Source: Candidatus Fredericiella danica (lineage in GTDB: Bacteria; Chloroflexota; Anaerolineae; Caldilineales; Caldilineaceae). From it: a DNA stretch of 64,000 bases. Location of the stretch: contig JADJPH010000022.1 of assembly GCA_016713335.1 (NCBI GenBank), positions 49,396 through 113,395 of the forward strand, in the 5' to 3' direction. The stretch's first letter is position 1. Each line of letters opens with the position of its first letter. The position numbers and the translations under genes were made by a program. The notes below the pieces were generated by a model. It was not told where the DNA came from, made no database searches, and saw only the letters and a list, made by a program, of their open reading frames with translations. Shown in pieces: positions 10,082 through 18,211 of the stretch.

Positions 10082-12556
10082 GACCCAGCCACAGGCTCGC
10101 GTGGCAGCGTCACGGTGAAGCGGCTGCCACAACCGGGTTCGCTCTGCACGGCAATCGTCCCGCCCAGGATTCTCACCATTTGGCCGGCATAGTCCAGCCC
10201 CAAACCGACGCCTTCGTACTGCCGGTCCAGACCACGATCGATCTGCTCAAATGGCTTGAAGATTGTCGCTTGATCTTTTGGTGCAATGCCGATCCCAGTG
10301 TCCCAGACGGTGAGGTGAACCGCATTTTCGGATGGATCCAACAGTGCTTCGAGGCCAACGGTCCCGCCCTCGGGGGTGAACTTAACGGCATTGTCGAGCA
10401 GGTTCTCCAGGGTTTGGAGGATCCCATTTGCATCGCTGATGAGTTGTAGATCGTCTGGAAGGACGGCGAACTGTAACTTCAGCCGCTTTTGCGTGGCGCG
10501 CTCGCGTACGCCGCGCAAACTGATTGCGCATAGTTCAACGAGACGACACGGTTCCGGTTGAACCTGCACTTTACCTGCTAACAGCGCCGAATAGTGGAGG
10601 ATGCTATTCACCATTTTGAGCAGCCGTTCACCGCTCTGGCGAATCTGCTGTACATAGCGCAGTTGGCGTTCGCCGAGTGCACCGCCTACCTGCATCTCGA
10701 GTGCGTCAGCCATGCCCAGCACCCCAGTAAGCGGGGTGCGGAGTTCATGGCTGACGGTAGCCAGGAAAGTGTCCTTCAATTGGTCCGCCTGTTTTAGCTC
10801 GGCGACAGCATGTTCAAGTTGGCGCGTGCGGTCCGCGACATGCAATTCCAGTTGTTCATTGAGGAGGCGCATTTCCTCTTCCATCCGATGGCGCTCAGTG
10901 ATATCCATTTCGGCGCCCACGTAGCCGCTTACCTCGCCGTTTTCATCGTACAGTGTCGCGACTTTGCCGTGCACCCAGGTCGTAACGCCGGCCGGGGTTT
11001 GAAAACGAAATTCGGCGATGACATCCTTGCGAGGATCGATCATCTCCAACCAGCGTTGTGCCATCGCGTCACGGTCGTCGGGATGGATCGCCTTGATCCA
11101 ATTGTCGCCCAGCACCTCAGCGAGCGGCAGACCACCCCTCCGCCTTCTGGTGGGGGGGGGGGGCCCCGTGGTGGGGGGGGGGCGGTCTTCCATCCCTGCC
11201 AGCCGACTGTCCCATGGCCGTTTGGCGGATGGCAGCGGCCGTCCTTGCCGCGTCCATGGAAAACCCCCACGGGCGTGACGACCAATGACTTGAAGGATCG
11301 AGGACAAAACAATTCTTCGCTGGCGCGCAAAGCGGCATCTGAACGCAGCCTGACAAGTGCACTTCCGCTTTGGGCGGCCAGGGCTTCAAGCGTCGTCCGC
11401 GTGTGCTCCGGAATGGCGTCATGCGTGTGCGAAGCGAGATTGATCACGGCCAACGTACGATGCTGGTGGATGACCGGGACAACGACCAGCGCCTGGATCC
11501 CCTCCCGTTCGTACGCCGGATTTGGTTGACTGGCGATGCTGGCTCGATCTCGATAGTGGATGTGCCGTCCCTGAAGCAGCTTTGCCAGGTTTGAATTGGC
11601 AGAGAAATGGCTGAACTCGGCCACAAATTCGGGGGATAGACCGGACTTCACGGCCAATTGGAGTGATCCCGTATTGTCCACCAGATAGATGCCGCCACAA
11701 TCGATGCTCTCCAGTTGCATGGCGGCGTGGAGAATGACGGTGAGCGCCTGGTGCATTTCATTGCTCTCGCTGGAGTGCCTGGCTCAGGTCGCGCTGGATG
11801 CGCAACGCGTCTTCGGCGTTTTTGCGCTCTGTAATATCCTCAAAGATGGTTGCAAAGCGACGCTGATCGGCAGAAAATGCGCACGCAGGTGTTTGCCAAA
11901 GGTCTGCGAAAAGTACTCAAATGTCTCCGGCTCACCCTTCAATGCGACTTTGCCGTAGAGTTCAATCTGGCGTCGATCTGCGTGGGGCGCCACTTCAAGG
12001 ATGGATTTCCCGATGCAGGCGCGGCCATTCATGCCTGTATGCCGGTCGTAGGCCTGATTCGTATCCAGAAAAGTAAAGTCCACCACCTGCCCGGTATCAT
12101 CCGTGATCACTTCGTGCATTGAAAAGCCTTCAATCATATTTTCGAAGAGCGCGGTATTCTGCCTCACTCTGGTGCAGCGCATCCTGCGCCAGCCGTTGTT
12201 CAGTGACGTCCTGGGCGATCCCAAACAAAATCGCCGGTTTGTGCTCCGCGTCGTCGGCGAATTCGCCGACGACGCGGATGTAACGAACGCCGCCATCTTC
12301 CGGATTCGACAAGCCGGTGCTCAAAATTGATTGGGGTGCGGGTTGCCACTGCCGCATCAAGCGCACTAGTCATGGCCGGGCGTTGGCTTTCTTCAACGAG
12401 GGCAAAAGATCGCAGCGACACGACAGCGCGATCATCAACGCCATAGAGTTGGCGCCAACCAGCGGAGACTGTCCAGCGATCGGTGACGAGCTCCCACTCC
12501 CAAGAGCCAATTCGCCCGATGCGCTCGGTCTTTTCAAGCAGGGTTTGTTTCTTCAT
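10078..12556 (-). CDS. Multi-PAS/GAF sensor histidine kinase (several frameshifts)
   Basis: This is a soluble sensor kinase of about 825 residues. ATG 12556 has GGAG five bases upstream. Domains in order: PAS (IGRIGSWEWELVTDRW to VVGEFADDAEHKP, GIAQDVTEQR), second PAS (FENMIEGFSMHEVI, FEDITERKNAEDAL), GAF (about 11760-11345, QLESIDCGGIYLVDN), third PAS with PAC (GYVGAEMDITERHR), HisKA with phosphoacceptor His in FLATVSHELRTPLTG, and a HATPase with DNAVKFTPEGG (N box), DTGIGIAP and GVGLGLDYAGQMV. Frame changes occur near 12290, 12150, 11865, 11760 and in a poor stretch at 11140-11330. No membrane segment was seen, so the signal is probably cytoplasmic. No response regulator is adjacent. Confidence 0.85.
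11145..11190. other. Low-complexity G-runs inside the kinase gene
   Basis: Two long G homopolymers, 12 bases at 11152-11163 and 10 bases at 11173-11182, flank GGGGCCCCGTGG. In the kinase they encode an Arg/Pro-rich stretch that splits the expected PAS sequence between AGM and PLAEVLGDNW. The surrounding 200 bases match the PAS family poorly in every frame. I read this as a low-quality or misassembled patch. Confidence 0.6.
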
Positions 12557-12763
12557 GGCGGCTCCATAGCATGTGTCGCTCTCGGCTAATGAGTCGGGTG
12601 ACGTGGACGCGTGCAGCAGTCTGCCGGATTTCTCTATCAATGATATCATGTAATGAGTAGCGGGAGCGCCGAATTTTTGGCGATCCACTTGAACCCCAGT
12701 GCGACTTGATCCAAAATACAGATACTCCATTCAATCAATGCGCGTTGCGAGGAACAAAATCCT

Positions 12764-14266
12764 ATGCTCGACTCAATCGATCTGTCGCTCAGTATCTCCA
12801 AGAAGGCATTCAAACCGATTCAGAAAGCAATGGTGGAGCGGCTGTTCGAATTGTCGGAATTGGTCTACGAACAGAAACGCCCTGTCATTGTGGTGTTGGA
12901 AGGTTGGGATGCCGCCGGCAAGGGCACGACAATTCGCAAACTCACGGAGCAACTGGATGCCCGTGGGTATAAGGTGCTATCGACACAAGCTGCGCGCACC
13001 CACGAGAAGCAGAAACCGTGGCTTTGGCGCTTCTGGATGAACATCCCACGTCACGGGCAGATTGCGATCTTTGATCGCAGTTGGTATGGCCGCGTCCTTG
13101 TCGAGCGTGTCGAAGGTCTGACGCCCTTGCCGGAATGGATCGCCGCCTATGAGGAGATCAACCAGTTCGAGCGCACACTGGCCGATGATGGCACTGTCTT
13201 TGTGAAATTCTGGCTACATATTTCGAAAGAGGAACAACTCAGACGCTATATTGCCCTCTCCGAAGCGCCGGAGACCGCCTGGCAGGTGACCGCGGAGGAT
13301 TGGGAACATCACCGCAAGTACGACGAGTACATGGCCGCAGTGCGCGATATGTTGACGAGCACGAGCACCGCGGTGGCGCCGTGGACCGTTGTGCCGGCCA
13401 CCGACCGGGAGTATCGCCTCTATGTCGTGTTTAGAACGCTGATCCACCAATTGGAAGAATGCCTTACGCTCCCGCCTTCGGTCTGGCCTTCGCCTGAAGA
13501 GCTTGGCGCCACAGTTGATGCTGAGCAGCCAAAAAGAAGGACAAAAAGGCGAAAGGTTGGCGACGGTGATGCGCTGCCGGTCGCGGCGCTTCCAGAAAAA
13601 GCAACCCGTGCGACGGAGAAGAGCGCAGCCAAGGTCGCCAAGAAAGAGGCGAAGAAAGCCAACAAGGCAGCGAAACGCGCGGCAAAAGCGGCAAAGCAGG
13701 CGGCCAAGGCAGCCCGCAAAGCGCATGTAATTGAGACGGTCGACGTTGTGAATGTGGCGGCGACACAGGAGCCTGAAGCTGAGTTGACGGTCACATTTGA
13801 TGTTGCGCCAGTTGTCGCCGAAGTTGCGCCTCCATCCAAACGTGGGAGGCCGCGCAAGGGGGTTGCATCCCCCGGAGAGACGGTTGTCGCCACCGACGAA
13901 CAGAAAGCTGACCAGTTGCCCGAGCAACAGGCTGTTTCCCCAGTCATAGAAGCCGTTGCGCCGCAACGAAAGTCGGGCCGACCACCCAAGCAACCAGCGG
14001 CCCCACCGGTCGCAGAGGTCGTCACCGAGAAACGAAAGCCGGGGAGACCGCCCAAGCAACAGCCTGTTCCCCCACTTGTAGAAGCCGCGCCACCACCACG
14101 AAAGCCGGGCAGGCCACCCAAATCTGCAGTTGCGTCTGCTGTTGTCGAAGAGGTTGCGGCCCCGGCAAAACCGAAGCGCGGCCGGCCGCGTAAGGTGGAA
14201 TCAAATCAATCCGACCAGGCAGACGCCGCGCAGACGGCTGCGCCGGTGGAGGTGGAAAATGCTTGA
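12764..14266 (+). CDS. PPK2-family polyphosphate kinase with basic AT-hook tail
   Basis: This is an intact 500-residue protein. Residues about 10-235 are a PPK2 domain, which transfers phosphate between polyphosphate and nucleotides: Walker A EGWDAAGKGTT, the lid region KPWLWRFWMNIP, and Walker B IAIFDRSWYGRVLVERVEG. The C-terminal half is unlike ordinary PPK2. It has a KRRTKRRK patch, a histone H1-like Lys/Ala stretch (about residues 285-318), then five AT-hook cores GRPRK/GRPPK starting at Gly361, Gly405, Gly427, Gly449 and Gly473. The last four are about 22 residues apart. AT-hooks bind the minor groove of AT-rich DNA, so nucleoid association is inferred. The next gene starts inside this one (8-bp overlap). 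Confidence 0.88.
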   Translation: MLDSIDLSLSISKKAFKPIQKAMVERLFELSELVYEQKRPVIVVLEGWDAAGKGTTIRKLTEQLDARGYKVLSTQAARTHEKQKPWLWRFWMNIPRHGQIAIFDRSWYGRVLVERVEGLTPLPEWIAAYEEINQFERTLADDGTVFVKFWLHISKEEQLRRYIALSEAPETAWQVTAEDWEHHRKYDEYMAAVRDMLTSTSTAVAPWTVVPATDREYRLYVVFRTLIHQLEECLTLPPSVWPSPEELGATVDAEQPKRRTKRRKVGDGDALPVAALPEKATRATEKSAAKVAKKEAKKANKAAKRAAKAAKQAAKAARKAHVIETVDVVNVAATQEPEAELTVTFDVAPVVAEVAPPSKRGRPRKGVASPGETVVATDEQKADQLPEQQAVSPVIEAVAPQRKSGRPPKQPAAPPVAEVVTEKRKPGRPPKQQPVPPLVEAAPPPRKPGRPPKSAVASAVVEEVAAPAKPKRGRPRKVESNQSDQADAAQTAAPVEVENA

Positions 14267-15073
14267 GATCATCGATCTGGACCAGGTGCTTGACAAGGAC
14301 GTCTACGAAAAACGCGTCGACCAGTTGCAGACCGCCATGCGCATCCTTGGTTATCATCTCTATTTTCAGAAGCGTCCCTGCGTGATCGTGTTTGAAGGTT
14401 GGGACGCAGCCGGCAAAGGGGGCGCCATCAATCGCCTGACGGAACGGCTTGACCCGCGTGGGTTTATTGTGCACCCGATCAGCGCACCGCGCGGCGACGA
14501 TGCGGAAAAGCACTATCTCTGGCGCTTCTGGCGCAGGCTGCCGGAGCGGGGGTCGATCGCGATCTTCGACCGCAGTTGGTATGGCCGGGTCCTCGTCGAG
14601 CGCGTCGAAGGCTTTGCCACCGAGGTGGAGTGGCGCCGCGCCTACCAGGAGATCAAGGACTTTGAGGCGCAGCTCGTCGGCTTTGGCACTATCGTGATCA
14701 AATTCTGGGTGCACATCAGCCAAGAGGAACAACTGCACCGCTTTGAAGATCGTGAAAAGCGACCTAACAAAGCCTGGAAACTGACCGATGAAGATTGGCG
14801 CAATCGAGGCAAGTGGGAAGATTACGAAGCAGCAGTCGAGGAGATGCTGATCCGCACCACGACGGCGCAAGCCCCGTGGACCGTCGTCCCGGCAAACGAC
14901 AAGTATTTTGCGCGGGTTACAGTGCGCTGACGGTCGTCGAGCGTCTTGCCGAGGAACTCCACGTTGACCTGTCGCCCGAAGCCTTGAAAGCCTTGCCGCC
15001 ACTTGCCGCGCCGGTGCCGATTCCAGAATGGGCGAAGGAGGAAGCTGCGTTGGCGGGGATTGCATTGGCGTAG
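14259..15073 (+). CDS. PPK2-family polyphosphate kinase (frameshifted near C-terminus)
   Basis: This second PPK2 protein has about 271 residues. ATG 14259 overlaps the end of the first PPK2 gene, so the two are translationally coupled. Motifs: FEGWDAAGKGGAINRLTE (Walker A), HYLWRFWRRLPERG, IAIFDRSWYGRVLVERVEG (Walker B) and PWTVVPANDKYFARV. The frame changes near 14915, after which ALTVVERLAEEL continues to the stop at 15073. It has no AT-hook tail. Two adjacent PPK2 units resemble the two halves of the fused polyphosphate:AMP phosphotransferase (Pap), here as separate polypeptides. Whether the donor is polyphosphate and the acceptor AMP, ADP or GDP is not readable. Confidence 0.9.
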
Positions 15074-15088
15074 ACGAAGAAGCGCGCA

Positions 15089-15109
15089 CATCCTGAGATC
15101 TCCAGGATG
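15089..15109. terminator. Hairpin between convergent PPK2 and M24 peptidase genes
   Basis: CATCCTG (15089-15095) pairs with CAGGATG (15103-15109) across a 7-base loop, 16 bp after the PPK2 stop and between convergent genes. No T-run follows. Confidence 0.4.
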
Positions 15110-15215
15110 CGGGTGCAGTGCTAGCGGTCGATAAGTGGGGCTGCACGCAACATTGCCAGCCATCCCGCGCTCGCCGGATCAATGGCGGTGAACATCCAAT
15201 CTAGTGCCATCGCGC

Positions 15216-16441
15216 CTACTTCATTGGGATGACCAAATCGTACGGGTACACCGTCAACGTCTCCAGCGCACCATCCCCAAGAAAGGCGACGGTGTCTTCG
15301 ATGCGGACACCATAGCCGCGTTCGGGATAGTAAAGACCCGGTTCGACACTGACGACATGGCCGGGCTGCAGTGTGCGGGCGTTCCCTGCCACCGCGCTCA
15401 ACCGAGGTTCCTCGTGAATGTCCAACCCCAACCCATGCCCGAGGCTGTGGACATAACCGTTTGCGCCGCCGGGTTGTAAGCGCGAGGTCGGATGGCCCTG
15501 CGCCTCGAAGTAGTCCAGCGTCATCTCCTGAAAGATACGAGCAGGCTTACCAACGGCCAGTTCTGCGACGACGCGATCAAAGATCTCCTTACATTCATCC
15601 CAGGCCGCCTGCACTTCATCGGGCGCATAGCCAAGACACCAGGTGCGCGTCATGTCGTGGTAATAGCCGCTTGCGGTCTTGGGAAAGATGTCAAAGACAA
15701 TGGATTGGCCGAGGCGCAGAGGCATGGTTTCTGTGCCCGAATTGTGAGGCACACCAGCATCGCGCCCTTGGGCAAAGATGTGGTGGTCCTGGCTCATCCC
15801 GCGTTCGATGATCCGCTGATACGTAAACGCCTTGACATCGCCAATTGTCAGCGGTTCGCCGTCGGTGCGAATCACCAGGTTGCCGCGTGTTCGATGGCCC
15901 TGAATAAAATCCTGCGTGTCGGCGACGACCAGACCTGTCAGCCGGCCGGCTTCGCGCATCTGGGTGATTTCCCACTCATCCTTGGTTTCACGCGCCAGCG
16001 TAAAGAGGGTATCGCCAAACTCGCCACCAATTCGGTCTTGTCGAGCCGATCCTGCACAAGGTTGAACATGGCCATGGCTGCGCCGGCGTCGAACATGCCA
16101 TAGACGCCGAGTCTGCCCGCCAGTTGCTGGTCGCGGATCACATCGAGCAGGTAGTCCACCTGCGCCGCCAGGCGGTCGCCTTCGTGCTTTTGTAGATAGG
16201 CGAGCTGGTTATACGTGGCATCGCGATCCACCAATGCCAGCCCAGTCGCCGCCGCATTGTCACGCTCCATGCCCCCATGCACAAGGGTAAGTGGGCCATT
16301 CCGGCGCTTGGTGACTAGTGCGCGCTCCAGATCGGCGCCACCGGTCAAATAGTTCATGATGGTATTCCCATGGGAATCACCCACCACGAGGAGTGCGTCA
16401 AGGTTGCGTTCCGCCATCAGTTGGTCAAGATCAGCTTTCAC
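15216..16441 (-). CDS. M24-family Xaa-Pro dipeptidase-like metallopeptidase (frameshifted)
   Basis: This is a creatinase/prolidase-like protein of about 408 residues. The N-terminal creatinase-type domain (LDALLVVGDSHGNTIMNYLTG) is followed by the pita-bread peptidase domain with likely metal ligands in IVFDIFPKTASGYYHDMTRT, HSLGHGLGLDIHEEP and VSVEPGLYYPERGYGVRIED. A one-base loss near 16024 (GTGGCGAG for an expected GTNGGCGAG) breaks the frame between the domains. I start it at GTG 16441, behind GGGGAGGGG. The in-frame ATG at 16471 lies upstream of that site. It probably acts on dipeptides or short peptides in the cytoplasm. A second M24 gene is at 51427-52667. Confidence 0.87.
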
Positions 16442-16526
16442 AGTTGTCCCCTCCCCTGCGCACCATTCCAATGCGCCCCAGGCAATTGATCACCAGCAAA
16501 AAACTATTGACTGTTCTCTTTGCTTT

Positions 16527-16650
16527 GTCTCTTCGTCTCTTCGTCTCTTCGTCTCTTCGTCTCTTCGTCTCTTCGTCTCTTCGTCTCTTCGTCTCTTCGT
16601 CTCTTCGTCTCTTCGTCTCTTTGTCTCCCAGTCTCCCAGTCTCTTTGTCT
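16527..16650. repeat. 8-bp tandem repeat array (GTCTCTTC)n
   Basis: Eleven exact copies of GTCTCTTC run from 16527 to 16614. They are followed in the same register by GTCTCTTT, two GTCTCCCA and GTCTCTTT, ending in GTCTA. The strict period of 8 holds for 124 bp. On the gene strand it reads AGAC-AAAG/AGAC-GGAG-like purine tracts. It begins at the stop codon of the methyltransferase gene and lies upstream of the M24 peptidase gene. A related array is at 51289-51437. Confidence 0.95.
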
Positions 16651-17254
16651 ACATTCTCCTTCGTGCCAGCACAGCGTCCGTTGCGCCCGACGCCGGATGT
16701 GAGCAGCCATCCAGAATTTCCCAATGCTCTGACTGCACCTGCGCAAGCAATTCGCCAGGCTGTAACAAATAAGCCGGGTTTGCCGTGGGGCGAGTCAGCA
16801 GCCGGTCCTGATTGTACGTCTGCAGCGCAAGGAGCCCACCCGGCTTTACCGCCTGGCGCAGCGACGGCCAGAGGGCGCGATCCAGAAAGAAGAAACTGCA
16901 GACCAAGTCAAAGCTCGCCGGCTCAGGTCTCCAGACGTCGAGATCGGCGCACACCAATGTCCCGCCGGCCCGGCAGCCCGCAGTCTGAAAACGCTCCGCC
17001 ACCTGTGCCAGGGCGGCATCGCTCAGATCAACACCCATCACCTGCCAACCGCGTTGCGCAAGCCATAAGAGCGTGCCACCGGCGCCACAGGCGACATCGA
17101 GTGCAGCAGGCTTCTCGCCTGCATTTCGAATGGTCGCGTGCAACTCGTCGATCACCGGCGCATGACCTAGCAACCAACGATTGGCTGTGCGCGCGGCAGG
17201 TGCGTCGTTACTGGTGTACCGGTCATTCCAACGGAGTCGGTCGATCTCAGCCAT
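16649..17254 (-). CDS. Class I SAM-dependent methyltransferase
   Basis: This intact protein has about 201 residues counted from ATG 17254 (MAEIDRLRWNDRY). An in-frame ATG at 17347 would add 31 residues without family likeness. Motif I is ALDVACGAGGTLLWLAQRGW. Motif II/III regions are GVDLSDAALAQV, and SFDLVCSFFFLDR is followed by LRQAVKPGGLLALQTY. It resembles TehB/UbiE-like small methyltransferases of unknown substrate. Its TAG stop lies in the first unit of the 8-bp repeat array. It is divergent from the ABC exporter gene. Confidence 0.82.
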   Translation of the reverse strand: MAEIDRLRWNDRYTSNDAPAARTANRWLLGHAPVIDELHATIRNAGEKPAALDVACGAGGTLLWLAQRGWQVMGVDLSDAALAQVAERFQTAGCRAGGTLVCADLDVWRPEPASFDLVCSFFFLDRALWPSLRQAVKPGGLLALQTYNQDRLLTRPTANPAYLLQPGELLAQVQSEHWEILDGCSHPASGATDAVLARRRM

Positions 17255-17391
17255 ACGCAGAAGCGTACACCGGTCCCAGGCTTCCGGCAAGCATTGCGCG
17301 GGCGCATTGTCTGATCGCCAACAGACAATGGGAAAAGAAATGTGCAAATTGGAACAATCGGTATTCGGGTAAATCAGAATGCGAATGGTTC

Positions 17392-17421
17392 ATGGTCAAT
17401 CGTCACTTGTCAGTTGTCAAC
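17392..17421 (-). repeat. TTGAC-rich degenerate repeat in divergent region
   Basis: Read on the minus strand this is TTGACAACTGACAAGTGACG followed by ATTGACCAT, a run of TTGAC/CTGAC/GTGAC words about 7-8 bp apart. A closely similar run lies at 62702-62736. Both are in divergent intergenic regions upstream of transporter genes. It makes the ATG at 17392 a poor start codon for the downstream gene. Confidence 0.55.
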
Positions 17422-17466
17422 GAAATACAGCGGCAGCCCGCCGGGGCTGGCGTGATAGACACAGAA

Positions 17467-18211
17467 ATGCCGGCGGGTCTCCTGCCTGTGCAGGCGGCGA
17501 AACCGGTCGTAATCAAGCTTGACGGGCTCTCGAAGATCTATGTAGAGGGGGAGACCCGGCACACGGTGCTCGATGAGTTGAACCGCGAATTCTATCGTGG
17601 CGAGTTTGTGGCGCTGTTGGGAAAATCCGGCAGTGGCAAGAGTACGCTGCTCAATCTGATTTCCGGGATTGACGCCCCAGCGCGGGCGCCATCACGATCA
17701 TTGTGGACGACAAGCCTGTCATGATCACTGCGCTCAGCGAGCACGAGCGGACGCTCTTTCGCCGGCGCAACATCGGCATCGTGTTTCAGTTCTTCAATCT
17801 GATCCCAACGTTGACCGTCATGGAAAATGTGACGCTGCCGCTCGAACTCGCCGGCAGAACCAGGGGCATGCGTCCACGCGCCCAGGAATTGCTTGAACGG
17901 GTGGGGCTTGGCAACCGGATCAACACGTATCCGGACAAGCTTTCCGGCGGCGAACAGCGCGCGCGTGGCGATCGCGCGCCTTGAGCAGTGACCCGGTCTT
18001 GATACTTGCCGATGAACCGACCGGCAACCTGGACGACAATACCGGCGACACAGTCCTGACCCTGCTGCTTGAATTGACCCGCGACAGCGGCAAAACCCTT
18101 TTCATGGCGACGCATGCCCCCGAGGTGGCACGGTTGGCCGACCGCGTGCTCCATCTGGACCACGGCAAGCTGGTCAGCGACCAGGCTTGGAAGGCGAGCC
18201 ATCAGCCATGA
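17467..18211 (+). CDS. ABC transporter ATP-binding protein, LolD/MacB type (frameshifted)
   Basis: This ATPase of about 248 residues partners the FtsX-type permease that follows (ATGA overlap). Seen motifs are LSKIYVEGETRHTVLDELN, Walker A LLGKSGSGKSTLLNLI, Q-loop GIVFQFFNLIPTLTV, signature KLSGGEQ, Walker B LILADEPTGNLDD and H-loop FMATHAPEVARLADR. The frame changes near 17680 (one base lost before AGCGCGGGC) and again near 17955-17985 in a GCGCGCG run. I start it at ATG 17467. ATG 17392 is in frame but lies in a repeat. LolD/MacB systems usually move lipoproteins or peptides or act mechanically across the membrane. The substrate is unknown. Confidence 0.88.

Noticed and set aside
13214..14121. 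Open frames on the minus strand opposite the AT-hook PPK2 tail
   Set aside because: Gly/Arg/Leu-rich shadows produced by the biased tail sequence. No ribosome site and no motif.
16527..16650. CRISPR array
   Set aside because: The period is 8 bp with no spacers, and no cas genes are present.
16393..17724. A long open frame with repeated Ser-Leu-Arg-Leu-Phe-Val units
   Set aside because: The repeats are only the translation of the 8-bp array. The frame runs antisense through the methyltransferase gene. Only its last part is the real ABC ATPase start.
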